64,000 nucleotides of DNA from an uncultured Latescibacterota bacterium. Lineage in GTDB: Bacteria; Latescibacterota; UBA2968; UBA8231. Both the position numbers and the translations under genes were made by a program. The notes below the pieces were generated by a model. That model was not told the origin of the DNA. It did no database searches and saw only the letters and a program-made list of their open reading frames with translations. Positions within the stretch are counted from its first letter, which is position 1, and every line of letters starts with the position of its first letter. The stretch covers positions 4,286,049 through 4,350,048 of the forward strand of contig OY282352.1 in the NCBI GenBank assembly GCA_958295495.1, given 5' to 3'. Positions 35,460 through 44,067 of the stretch are shown in pieces.

Positions 35460-36500
35460 GCGGCGCACAAAGTCGCACGCGCTGTACGGGTCGATGGACC
35501 ACGCCCAGCAGAGGTCGGCGTACACGTTGCGGTAGTGCTTGGCCAGCGCGACCAATTCGTTGGCATAGGGATAGGCAATGTGCATCAGCACAAAGCGGCA
35601 ATTGAGGTAGCGAGCTAGCAAGGGGCAGAGGTGGCCGCTTTTGATGCGATCAACGGGCATGCGGTCGTTGCCAGCGTAGTAGCCGGTGTGGATCTTGAAC
35701 GGCAGCTCGTATTCGATCGCCAGCTCGGTGCCCCGCGCCCAGCACCAGTCGCCCAACAGCAACCGGCTCGGCTCGTCGAGCTCCGCGCCTTGGAGCAGGC
35801 GTTGGAGTACGCGCTCGGCATCGGCGTCAGCGCGCTCTTCCCAGCGCAGCGTGCGGTTGTACGCGTGCTGGGCTTTGACCGCTATGGCATGGGGGCCGTG
35901 CTGGGCGAAGAGGGCTTCCATGCCCTGCTTGAGGCTAGCCAAGTCGGTGACGGTCACGCTGGTTTCTCGCTCAATGGCCTCGGCATCGACTTGGCCGTTG
36001 CAAAAGCCGGCCCAAGACAAGTCGTAGAGGAAGAATTCGACCCCGGACTCGTCGGGCGGGCAGGGCCAGCAGAAGTCGTCGGTCTGCACGTGGTCCAGCC
36101 GGCCTATTTGGCTGAGCAGTTCGCGCCGCCCGCCGGGTCGGCGCCAAGCAGCGAGCTTCTCTTGTGCCTTGTGCAACTCGTCGCCGCTAAAATCGGCCAT
36201 GCCATAAACTTCGTGCGCGAGGATGCGCACGGCCTCGCCGTAGCCGGTGAAGCGAATGGCCGCAAAGGCCGAGCGGATGCGATCAAAGCGCGCTCCCAAG
36301 TCCGGGTCGGAAGCGTCGTTGAGCTTGTGTAGGTCCTCGCGGGTGGCGCCGGCGGCGATTAGGTCGGCGGGCACGTAGTTGCCAAAAAGGTCTTGCAGGA
36401 TGTCCGGGCCGTTTTCGACCCAGTCGCGCTCTTGGCGCAGGTGCTCGTGCGTGTCGATTAGCAGCGTGTCGGCGATGTGTTGGCACAGGTCCGTGGTCAT
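35208..36500 (-). CDS. Amidohydrolase-superfamily protein (amidohydrolase-2/uronate-isomerase-like)
   Basis: 430 residues from ATG 36500; the longer frame upstream overlaps the next gene's leader. The first strand carries LLIDTHEHL (D16, H18, H20), the metal-binding DxHxH-like motif. Later come AVKAQHAYNRTLRW, FKIHTGYYAGND (His), FVLMHIAYPYANEL (His) and LFAFGGDTGWP (Asp), which fits a TIM-barrel metal hydrolase or decarboxylase. Substrate is unknown, but the adjoining sulfatase and PhyH genes suggest breakdown of modified sugars or organic acids. Its 3' end has been duplicated next to the Fic gene. Confidence 0.87.
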   Translation of the reverse strand: MTTDLCQHIADTLLIDTHEHLRQERDWVENGPDILQDLFGNYVPADLIAAGATREDLHKLNDASDPDLGARFDRIRSAFAAIRFTGYGEAVRILAHEVYGMADFSGDELHKAQEKLAAWRRPGGRRELLSQIGRLDHVQTDDFCWPCPPDESGVEFFLYDLSWAGFCNGQVDAEAIERETSVTVTDLASLKQGMEALFAQHGPHAIAVKAQHAYNRTLRWEERADADAERVLQRLLQGAELDEPSRLLLGDWCWARGTELAIEYELPFKIHTGYYAGNDRMPVDRIKSGHLCPLLARYLNCRFVLMHIAYPYANELVALAKHYRNVYADLCWAWSIDPYSACDFVRRFIHAAPASKLFAFGGDTGWPTSSVAYAIQARRWLARALQGEIDDGLLTEAEAIELATRFMRGNQEACFDLAGTRQALRVSAAG

Positions 36501-36551
36501 GGGGCATTGCTCCGGTTTGAAGTGTCGCGTTCCCAAGCTATCCTTAACAAT

Positions 36552-36980
36552 ATGGATTGGCATCCCTTCATCGTCCACTACCCGATCGCGCTCTTGTCGC
36601 TGAGTCCGCTGTGCGACCTAGGCGCGCTGTGGCTGGGTCGCCGCGCCGGGCACCACTTAGCGTACGGCTTGCTGGTGGTAGGCGTACTAGCGGCGACGGC
36701 CGCCGTGCTCAGCGGCAACGCGGCCGCGACCAAGGCTTGGGAGGGACCGGCTGCCGCGCCGTTAGCCACGCACGATTCCCTCGCCACTTGGACCTTGGTG
36801 TTGGGGTTGGGGGCCGTCCTCGGGCGCTTGCCTTTGCACCTCAAGGGACAGCTTGCGGGATGGCCGCTCTATGCGTGGATCGGGCTCGGCGTCCTGATCG
36901 GCGGCTTGGTCTTGTGGACGGGCTACTGCGGTAGCGAATTAGTCTATGTACACGGCTTGGGCGTGCGGGGCGATGGCTGA
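36552..36980 (+). CDS. DUF2231 membrane protein
   Basis: 142 residues from ATG 36552. It starts MDWHPFIVHYPIALL, matching the H-P-x-x-V-H-x-P-I-A motif of DUF2231, and has four membrane helices with GYCGSELVYVHGLGV near the C-terminus, also typical. The two His residues of the first helix suggest a haem or metal ligand, but the family's role is unknown. It is divergent from the amidohydrolase and precedes the sulfatase gene by 76 bp. Confidence 0.85.
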   Translation: MDWHPFIVHYPIALLSLSPLCDLGALWLGRRAGHHLAYGLLVVGVLAATAAVLSGNAAATKAWEGPAAAPLATHDSLATWTLVLGLGAVLGRLPLHLKGQLAGWPLYAWIGLGVLIGGLVLWTGYCGSELVYVHGLGVRGDG

Positions 36981-37056
36981 TCGGCGGCTGGTTGGCGGGA
37001 TTTGTTTGGCCTATCTTCGCACGCAACTTTTCGCGTTTACAAACTAGGAGCAACCC

Positions 37057-38466
37057 GTGAATCGCCCCAACATACTGCTCATTATGACGGACGAACACGC
37101 GCCCATGTACAGCGGTCCCTACGGGCATCCGCTCGTGCAGACGCCCTTTATGGATCAATTGGCCGCCGAGGGCGCGACCTTTGCCAACGCCTATTGCAAC
37201 TCTCCGCTCTGCCTGCCGTCGCGGATGTCGTTTATGACCGGCCGCTATATCAGCCGGATCGCTGCCTTTGACAATGCCAGCCCCTTGCCGTCGGATGCGG
37301 TCACTTGGGCCCATCGGCTGCGCGCTGTCGGCTACGACGTGGTGCTGTCGGGCAAGCAGCACTTTTGCGGCCCCGATCAGCTACACGGCTTCCGCGCCCA
37401 GCTAGCGCGCGATTTGCACGCCGAGCTGTGGACCAAAGATGGCGTCCTGCGCGGCACGCCCGACTGGAGCAAGGGCACGCCGCCAGCCGACAAGCCCTGG
37501 GGCGGCGTGGCTGAGGCCGGGCCGGGGACGACCCAAGAGATCGCAGTCGATGATCTGGTGGAGGAACGAGCGCTGGCTTACCTGCGCGACCCGGCCCGCA
37601 AGGAGCAACCCTGGGCACTGAATGTCTCGTTTATTGCGCCGCATTTTCCGCTGGTGGTGCCCGAGCGGTTTTTCAACCTCTATCCCCTCGATCAAATCGA
37701 CATGCCGGAGATTCCCCTCGGCCATCTCGAAAGCCAACATCCCGTCCACCAGCGGATGCGGGCCATGTTCGGGGCGGTCGATTTTCCCGCAGAACAGGTG
37801 CGCCGCGCACGCGCCGGCTACTATGGGCTGATTACCTATCTCGACGAGAAAATCGGCCGCTTGCTCGCCGCCCTAGAGGAAACCGGACAGCGCGACGACA
37901 CGGTAGTGGTCCACTTCAGCGACCACGGCGAGATGAACGGCGAACACGGGATGTGGCGGAAGTCGAGCCTGTACGAGGCGTCCGCCAAGGTGCCGCTGCA
38001 AATGGTCTATCCCGGGCAGCTCCCGGCTGGTCGGCATATCAGCGAAGTGGTGTCGCTGGTGGATCTAGTAGCGACCATCGTCGAACTCGCCGGCGCGTCC
38101 AGCGCGGGACCGCTGGACGGCGATAGTCTGTTGGGATTACTGCAAGGGCAAGACGCGGGCTGGAAGGACGAAGCATTTTCCGAATACCTAGCACACGGCG
38201 TGGCGCGGCCAACGGCCATGTTGCGGCGCGGCCGCTACAAGCTCCACTACAGCTTGGGGGATCCACCCCAGCTATACGACGTAGAAGCCGATCCCAACGA
38301 GTTCGACGACCTAGCGGGCCATCCAGCTCATGCGGCCACCTTAGCCGATCTCCAAGAGCGGCTGTTGTCCGAGTGGAACCCGGTCGCCTTAGAGGTACAG
38401 GTGCGGCAAAGCCAGCAAGATCGGCTCTTGATCGAACGAGCCGCACAGCGATCTCCCAACCGATAA
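37057..38466 (+). CDS. Type I sulfatase (formylglycine-dependent)
   Basis: 469 residues; GTG start with AGGAG at 37046-37050. The N-terminal NILLIMTDEHAP supplies the metal-binding Asp, and NSPLCLPSRMSFMTGRY contains C52-L-P-S-R56, the site converted to formylglycine. VVHFSDHGEMNGEHGMWRK carries the second metal-binding group. No signal peptide is seen, so it appears cytoplasmic. It hydrolyses sulfate esters of sugars or other alcohols. No maturase (FGE or anSME) gene is in the window. It is followed after 9 bp by the PhyH gene. Confidence 0.94.
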   Translation: MNRPNILLIMTDEHAPMYSGPYGHPLVQTPFMDQLAAEGATFANAYCNSPLCLPSRMSFMTGRYISRIAAFDNASPLPSDAVTWAHRLRAVGYDVVLSGKQHFCGPDQLHGFRAQLARDLHAELWTKDGVLRGTPDWSKGTPPADKPWGGVAEAGPGTTQEIAVDDLVEERALAYLRDPARKEQPWALNVSFIAPHFPLVVPERFFNLYPLDQIDMPEIPLGHLESQHPVHQRMRAMFGAVDFPAEQVRRARAGYYGLITYLDEKIGRLLAALEETGQRDDTVVVHFSDHGEMNGEHGMWRKSSLYEASAKVPLQMVYPGQLPAGRHISEVVSLVDLVATIVELAGASSAGPLDGDSLLGLLQGQDAGWKDEAFSEYLAHGVARPTAMLRRGRYKLHYSLGDPPQLYDVEADPNEFDDLAGHPAHAATLADLQERLLSEWNPVALEVQVRQSQQDRLLIERAAQRSPNR

Positions 38467-38475
38467 GAGAGCGTC

Positions 38476-39774
38476 ATGCAAGTTGATCTGCAACAGTTCC
38501 GCGGCGAAGGCTATCTGGTCTTGAAAAACGTCGTGCCGCCCGAGCGGTTGGGCGCGATGCGGCTCGCCATCGAGTGGATGGTGGACCAAGAAAAGGCGCG
38601 TTCGGCGGCCGTGCGCCAACCCGGCGATCCGCTCGGCAGTGCTTGGTACGAGAGCATCCATCCGCGGCTGACCATGAATTCGCTTGACGCCGATACCGCC
38701 GATGTCATCGACTTTTGCCTCGGCGAGACGACCTTCGGCGTCAGCGCCCAACTCATGCAGGCTCCGGTGACGGCCCTCACGGCCTTTGGTGCGCTGTGCA
38801 GCGGGCTGATCGACTACGGGTACGCGGACTGGCACCGCGACGCCAGCTCGGCTGAGCAGGCACCGCTCAGCGGCATGCAAGCGGATCTAATGGCCAACGC
38901 CCCGGGATACGTGCAGTGGAACATCGCGCTCTACGAAGACGACGTATTCTGGATCCTGCCCGCAAGCCACAAGCAGCCGACCAACGAAGCGCAGCGGCGG
39001 CAGCTCATGCTGGACCCAAAAGTGCCGCTAGAAGGCGGGATCCCCGTCGAGCTACAGCCCGGCGACGGCATCGTCTATCCCAACCTGATGATGCACTGGG
39101 GCAGCCAGTACACCAGCCGGCTGCGCCGCACCATCCACCTCGGCTATCGCTCTTTCGGCAGCCAGATTTTCTCGTATCACCACCATCTCGACTGGTATCA
39201 CGCCGATGGCTTCCTGCAACACACCTCGCCCGCGGCCAAAGCCCGCTTTGCCCACTGGGCCGAGTGCTACGATCGAGAGCGGGACCAGATTGAGGCGACC
39301 TTCCGCACGCTGATTGCCCGCGACGGGCCAAAATTCCGCGCTTGCTTGGCAAAGCTGCACCCGGGCGAGTTTGGCCGCATGGTGAGCGTGGTGCTGTTGT
39401 GCCGGATCGCCAACAAGGTCGTTTTCCTGCACCGGCCCGAGATCGCCCAGATGTCCGTGCAAGAGCGCAAGCCACTGATCGACGGGTCGCCGCCCGCATC
39501 CTACGCCGAGGACATGGCGCAGCGCTTCACCGCCGCCGAGGCCACAGCTCTGCAAAGCCGCTTGGCCGCGCTCAACGAGCGGTTGCAGCAAGACGAAGCC
39601 CGCGTCCACCAGCATTACAGCGATGTCTGCGCGGCCCTCCGGCCCACCGCCGCCCCGCCGAACTTTGAATCCCGGCCCCTGCGCACCTTTAACAGCGAAA
39701 TGCCCGAGGGCTTTGGCGTGGACGAATTTGTGGGTAGTTGGGCGCGGTCAGCTAACGATTCAACGCCACAATGA
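38476..39774 (+). CDS. Phytanoyl-CoA dioxygenase (PhyH) family protein
   Basis: 432 residues. DLQQFRGEGYLVLKNVVPP is the usual PhyH opening. GYADWHRDASS gives the HxD iron pair (H120, D122); the distal His is in LMMHWGSQYTS and the 2-oxoglutarate Arg in SRLRRTIHLGY. It is an Fe(II)/2-oxoglutarate hydroxylase whose substrate in such genomes is rarely known. It shares a likely transcript with the sulfatase. Its stop overlaps the HEPN-like gene start as ATGA, so the defence-like trio is translationally coupled to it, which is unusual. Confidence 0.88.
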   Translation: MQVDLQQFRGEGYLVLKNVVPPERLGAMRLAIEWMVDQEKARSAAVRQPGDPLGSAWYESIHPRLTMNSLDADTADVIDFCLGETTFGVSAQLMQAPVTALTAFGALCSGLIDYGYADWHRDASSAEQAPLSGMQADLMANAPGYVQWNIALYEDDVFWILPASHKQPTNEAQRRQLMLDPKVPLEGGIPVELQPGDGIVYPNLMMHWGSQYTSRLRRTIHLGYRSFGSQIFSYHHHLDWYHADGFLQHTSPAAKARFAHWAECYDRERDQIEATFRTLIARDGPKFRACLAKLHPGEFGRMVSVVLLCRIANKVVFLHRPEIAQMSVQERKPLIDGSPPASYAEDMAQRFTAAEATALQSRLAALNERLQQDEARVHQHYSDVCAALRPTAAPPNFESRPLRTFNSEMPEGFGVDEFVGSWARSANDSTPQ

Positions 39775-40193
39775 TACATCAGGCCGATTTTACCGACGCG
39801 CACCGACGCCACTGGCAAGACGCGGAGTTGCTATTCGACCAGAGTCGCTGGGCAAACGCCGATCAGTTATATGGATTCAGCGCGGAATGCGGCTTGAAGG
39901 CGGTGATGAAGGCCCTTGGGATGTCGGTCGAATCGGATGGAAAACCGACTGATGAGAAGCACCGAAAACACGTGCAGGAGCTCTGGCCGATCTTCAAGAG
40001 CTTCGTCAACGGTAGGAATGGATCGCAGTATCTGAGTCAACTCCCGAACGGCAACCCGTTCAATAACTGGTCGCATCACAACCGCTATGCCCGTGAATGC
40101 CATTTCCAAAAAGCAGACGTGGAGCCGCATCGCAAAGCAGCTTGTACGATTCATCGTATGGTTCAACGCGCAAAACAGGATGGTCAGCTATGA
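39771..40193 (+). CDS. HEPN-like protein of the KGGVGR module
   Basis: 140 residues, all-helical in appearance, with ADQLYGFSAECGLKAVMKAL, a pattern of HEPN proteins (helical bundle with a conserved A-E-C-x-L-K). An R-x5-H stretch, RYARECH (R105, H111), could be the RNase motif R-x4-6-H, but one residue differs in spacing from the commonest form. It starts on the ATGA shared with PhyH and ends on the ATGA shared with the ATPase. If catalytic it would be an RNA-cleaving effector; if not, an adaptor. Family membership is inferred by pattern. Confidence 0.6.
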   Translation: MIHQADFTDAHRRHWQDAELLFDQSRWANADQLYGFSAECGLKAVMKALGMSVESDGKPTDEKHRKHVQELWPIFKSFVNGRNGSQYLSQLPNGNPFNNWSHHNRYARECHFQKADVEPHRKAACTIHRMVQRAKQDGQL

Positions 40194-41470
40194 ATAATAG
40201 CTTCGTTTCCTTCGATGCCATGCAGCAGCGCGTCGTCGATATGCTCAAAAGCGAGGCAATTCCCGACGAGGTTACTCCCATCTACTTGGTGCGGGATTTG
40301 TTCGGAAAGGTGCGTATATCGGTGTCGGACGCGGTTCAAGAGGATAGTACGCTGCAACGCCTCGCCGCTGGCCTACGCGAAACGCTCGGCAAACATGGCT
40401 ACCCTGCGGAAGAGGCCATTCTGTTCGTGGATGACGCCATGCTGCAAGCACTCAACGACATGGCGCAAGAGATCCTTCCCGGCGTGTATTGGGTCGATCG
40501 TCTAGTAACCGGCCGCGATTGGTGGACCGTCGGCGATTCAGACTCGCAGAGGATGCCGATGCGCTACACGTTGTTCTCGGTCAAGGGTGGCGTTGGACGC
40601 AGCACTACCGCCGCCGTTCTCGCATGGCACTTGGTGCGCCGGGGCGAGCGAGTACTAGTCGTAGATCTCGATCTGGAGTCGCCGGGGCTGTCGTCGGCCA
40701 TGCTCGCTCCTCAGGAGCAGCCCGAATTCGGCGTCACTGATTGGTTCGTGGAGGACTTGGTTGGGCAAGGCGAGCGCGTGATTGAGCAAATGACCGCAAC
40801 TCCCGCGTGGGCGCAAGACTTTGAAGGCGACGTGTACGTGGGGCCCGCGCATGGCAGTGATCCCGGCGAGTATCTGGCCAAGCTGGGGCGCGTCTATATG
40901 GACACAACGAATGAACCTTGGACGGCGCGTCTAGGACGTCTGTTGAATCGCCTAGAGGCCGCTTGTGATCCGACAGTAGTTTTACTGGAGAGCCGCAACG
41001 GCTTGCACGACATTGCGGCGGCGACTGTCACCGACCTCAATGCCGAGATCCTGATATTCGCTATGGATTCGGCGAGCAACTGGACGGATTACAATATCCT
41101 CTTCCGCCATTGGCAGACTCACGGCTTGGCCCGGAAAATCAGGGAACGCCTATCGATTGTGTCCGCGCTAACGCCTGAGCTCGATACGGAACAATATCTG
41201 TGCCGGTTTCAGGAGAGGGCGTGGGATATGTTTCGGGACAACCTGTATGACGATGTGGATCCGTCAGACGAATCCGGTGCCGAGTTCTCCTTTGCACTAG
41301 ACGCTGATCCCGCGCCCCACAATCCGCTCCCCATTCACTGGACGCGCGGTCTCGCTGCGGGCACCTCGTTGCGAAACCTAGAGACGACGATCGTGGGGCA
41401 GGCCTACGCAGAATTTCTACGCCGATTCGATCAGCTTTTCAAAGTCGATAACCGAGGAGAGACGCGATGA
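40190..41470 (+). CDS. KGGVGR-motif variant ParA/MinD-type ATPase
   Basis: 426 residues from ATG 40190. The first 120 residues are an unrecognised domain ending in VDRLVTGRDWW. The P-loop is SVKGGVGRST (K132-T139), a deviant Walker A of the ParA/MinD class with Arg in place of the usual Lys of K-G-G-x-x-K-S/T. Switch I follows as VLVVDLDLESPGLSS (D159, D161). The Arg would remove the usual P-loop Lys, but the N-terminal signature Lys is kept. I know this motif variant as a named ATPase class of unclear role. The gene is coupled on both sides by ATGA overlaps. Confidence 0.82.
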   Translation: MNNSFVSFDAMQQRVVDMLKSEAIPDEVTPIYLVRDLFGKVRISVSDAVQEDSTLQRLAAGLRETLGKHGYPAEEAILFVDDAMLQALNDMAQEILPGVYWVDRLVTGRDWWTVGDSDSQRMPMRYTLFSVKGGVGRSTTAAVLAWHLVRRGERVLVVDLDLESPGLSSAMLAPQEQPEFGVTDWFVEDLVGQGERVIEQMTATPAWAQDFEGDVYVGPAHGSDPGEYLAKLGRVYMDTTNEPWTARLGRLLNRLEAACDPTVVLLESRNGLHDIAAATVTDLNAEILIFAMDSASNWTDYNILFRHWQTHGLARKIRERLSIVSALTPELDTEQYLCRFQERAWDMFRDNLYDDVDPSDESGAEFSFALDADPAPHNPLPIHWTRGLAAGTSLRNLETTIVGQAYAEFLRRFDQLFKVDNRGETR

Positions 41471-42906
41471 CCGCAATCGATGCGAAGACAGGGCGCGAAG
41501 CACTCGCCAATCTGCCGGATGAGACGAGCTACGGCCAATCACCAAAGCCGGAACACGTGTATCTGCCGCGGTCCCATCTCAGGGCAACAGATCCGAACAC
41601 CCTGCTCGTCACCGGTATGCGAGGAGCCGGAAAAACCTTCTGGTGGAGCGCACTTCAGAATAGTGCCGTGCGTCAGCTAGTTGGCCAGTCTGCTAGACAG
41701 TCCAGCTTGGGCGCGGCGACCGAGGCGCGAACGGGATTCGGAATTCCCCCACGGGACGATTACCCAAGCAAAGACACATTGCAGGCTCTGATGAGCGATG
41801 GAGTTGATCCGAGGATCTTATGGCGCACGGTGCAAGCTCGGCAGCTTGCATACAACAGTCATCCACTCCGGCAACAGGATACATGGGCCGAGCGCGTACG
41901 TTATGTATCCGACCATATAGAGCCGATTGAGCACCTTTTTCGGGAACGCGATGATGAATTCAACCGGCAAGGCGTCTATTGTCTAATCCTCTTTGATGCC
42001 TTAGATCGTTGTGCCGACGATTGGCAGGACATGTATCGGATGATTCGCGGGCTGCTGCAAACTGCGCTCGATATGCGTGCTTACCAGCGGCTGCGGGTCA
42101 AGGTATTCCTGCGCTCCGACCAAGTCGACGAGACCAAGATCGCCGATTTTCCCGACGCATCGAAGGTTCTCTCGTCAGCCGTTGAATTGAGCTGGCCTAG
42201 CCATGAGCTGTACGGCCTGTTATGGTACTACCTCGCCAATGGGACGCACGGTGCCGATTTTCGCAAATTTTTCACGGCTGATGATTGGCAGTCCGTGGAA
42301 GCTGGCGAGCAGCGCGTATTCTCCGTACCGCGATCTTTAATTTCCAAGGGGGAATATCAACGCGAAAAGTTCCATGTTATTGCCGGCCCATGGATGGGAC
42401 GCGGACCTAAACGCGGCTTTCCGTACACTTGGATTCCGAACCATTTAGCCGATACCGAAGGGCGGGTGAGTCCCCGCTCGTTTCTCGCGGCGTTGAAAAC
42501 GGCTGCCGAAAACACCGCCGATTGGCACCCAGACCACGAGCATGCGCTGCATTACGACAGCATCAAGCGAGGTGTACAGGAAGCCTCAAAAATACGAGTC
42601 CGCGAGATCCAAGAGGACTATCCTTGGGTACACCAACTACTATCTCCCCTTGAGGGTATGGTAGTGCCCTGCAAATTTGACGAGATCGCCAAATGCTGGG
42701 AGCTCGACCCCCTTGCTGAAGCGGTCAAACAGGGCGAGGTAAAGTTGCCTCCTCGCCATATTGAGCAGGGTTCCGCTGGCGTTCGCGAGGACCTCGAATC
42801 ATTGGGAGTCTTTTTTCGCATGCGCGATGGACGGGTCAACATTCCAGACGTTTTCAGAGTGGGCTACGGCCTCGGGCGAAGAGGCGGAGTACGGCCGGTT
42901 CGATGA
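41467..42906 (+). CDS. P-loop ATPase with C-terminal DNA-binding-like region (third gene of the module)
   Basis: 479 residues. Walker A is TGMRGAGKTFWW (50-58 for GMRGAGKTF), and Walker B is YCLILFDALDRCADDW (D177, D180), reminiscent of STAND or KAP-like NTPases; VKVFLRSDQVDE may be sensor 1. The middle includes a sequence about WGSAV-type strands (SAVELSWPSHELYGLLWYYL). The last 100 residues (PPRHIEQGSAGVREDLESLG, FFRMRDGRVNIPDVFRVGY) look like a winged helix. It ends a three-gene unit with a HEPN-like protein and a KGGVGR ATPase, which together resemble a sensor, switch and effector. Confidence 0.78.
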   Translation: MTAIDAKTGREALANLPDETSYGQSPKPEHVYLPRSHLRATDPNTLLVTGMRGAGKTFWWSALQNSAVRQLVGQSARQSSLGAATEARTGFGIPPRDDYPSKDTLQALMSDGVDPRILWRTVQARQLAYNSHPLRQQDTWAERVRYVSDHIEPIEHLFRERDDEFNRQGVYCLILFDALDRCADDWQDMYRMIRGLLQTALDMRAYQRLRVKVFLRSDQVDETKIADFPDASKVLSSAVELSWPSHELYGLLWYYLANGTHGADFRKFFTADDWQSVEAGEQRVFSVPRSLISKGEYQREKFHVIAGPWMGRGPKRGFPYTWIPNHLADTEGRVSPRSFLAALKTAAENTADWHPDHEHALHYDSIKRGVQEASKIRVREIQEDYPWVHQLLSPLEGMVVPCKFDEIAKCWELDPLAEAVKQGEVKLPPRHIEQGSAGVREDLESLGVFFRMRDGRVNIPDVFRVGYGLGRRGGVRPVR

Positions 42907-42973
42907 ATAGGCACGATGTTCGAGGGCTGCGGCATAACCGACGGCCATGCCCTGAGGACCTAGGCACGGATTC

Positions 42974-44056
42974 TCAAGCGTCTGACTCGTACTTGGGCTG
43001 CCGCGGCGTGCGATCCCGCTCCAGCCGATAGGCACTCCCGGCAAGCGGCAGCTCGACGCGGGCACCACCCCGCTGGTGCGACTCGACAAACGCGAAAATG
43101 AGCTCGGTATTGGCCCGCGCCAGTTCTGCGCCGCCGCGTGGAGGCTCGCCCGTGTCGAGCGCGTGGACCAGATCCTCGACCAAGCAGAGCGTCGAAGCCC
43201 GGCGCTCAAAAGAAGGGAATTCCACCAAGCCCAATGTATTGCGGCCCCGGTGATCCTGTGCTACCGGGGCCCGTAGCTGCCACTCTTTATCATTGCCCAG
43301 CGCCGTCACCACGCCCTTTTCACAGACAGCTTCCACTTCCATTCCCCGACCCGAATTGAGCGCGTACGCGGTGACGTTGTTGGCGAACTGGATGATGCCG
43401 TGCCCGATCGGATCCTCGCGCAGGATATCCCCGTCGATTATTTCGTCGCCATTGGGCAAATGCGCCTGCACCCAAGCGGCCGGGGCGTCGGAGTTGAGGC
43501 GCTGGAGCAGGTCAAAGCTGTGGCTGGCACCGTTGAAGAGCGCACTGGTCTGGTGGATGATGAGGGTTTGCAACGCGCCGATTTCCCCGGAGTCAATGAC
43601 GGCCTTCATCTGGTCGTAGCCGGGGTGGAAGCGGCGATTGGTGCCCATGTTGAGCACTACGTTGTGGTGCTGGCAGGCTTCGACCATGCGATCGGCTTGG
43701 GCCAGCGAAGCCGAGAACGCTTTTTCCGCGTAAATCGCGCGGGCACCTGCTTGGGCTGCCGCGATGACGATTTCGGCCCGGTGCTCGGGCTGGGTGGCGA
43801 CGCTGACGATGTCTGGCTCTTCGCGGGCGAGCATCTCTCGGTAGTCGGTGTACTGCTTTGCGGCGGGAATGCCGTAGCGCTTGCCGACCTGTTCCATTAC
43901 ATCGACGCGCAGGTCCGAGCAGGCGATGAGGTCCGTGCGCTCACAAGCCTCGTACCCGGCGGCGTGAGAGTACGGGCGCATATCGGGCGGAACCTCGTTG
44001 TCGATGAAAGCACCCATGCGACTGCAGCCGATGAGGACGGCTTTGTATTGGTGCAT
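42974..44056 (-). CDS. Gfo/Idh/MocA family oxidoreductase
   Basis: 360 residues from ATG 44056, preceded by AAGGAGGAGACA; a longer upstream start has no such signal. Rossmann motif AVLIGCSRMG (Gly, Ser, Gly). The usual EKP is replaced by IYAEKAFSASL, so the Pro is missing; NMGTNRRFHPGYDQM and HQTSALFNGASHSFDLL (His of the catalytic region) follow. It probably oxidises a sugar or inositol. Its operon partner is the ThDP enzyme 11 bp upstream. The PhyH/KGGVGR genes converge on it. Confidence 0.88.
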   Translation of the reverse strand: MHQYKAVLIGCSRMGAFIDNEVPPDMRPYSHAAGYEACERTDLIACSDLRVDVMEQVGKRYGIPAAKQYTDYREMLAREEPDIVSVATQPEHRAEIVIAAAQAGARAIYAEKAFSASLAQADRMVEACQHHNVVLNMGTNRRFHPGYDQMKAVIDSGEIGALQTLIIHQTSALFNGASHSFDLLQRLNSDAPAAWVQAHLPNGDEIIDGDILREDPIGHGIIQFANNVTAYALNSGRGMEVEAVCEKGVVTALGNDKEWQLRAPVAQDHRGRNTLGLVEFPSFERRASTLCLVEDLVHALDTGEPPRGGAELARANTELIFAFVESHQRGGARVELPLAGSAYRLERDRTPRQPKYESDA

Positions 44057-44067
44057 TGTCTCCTCCT

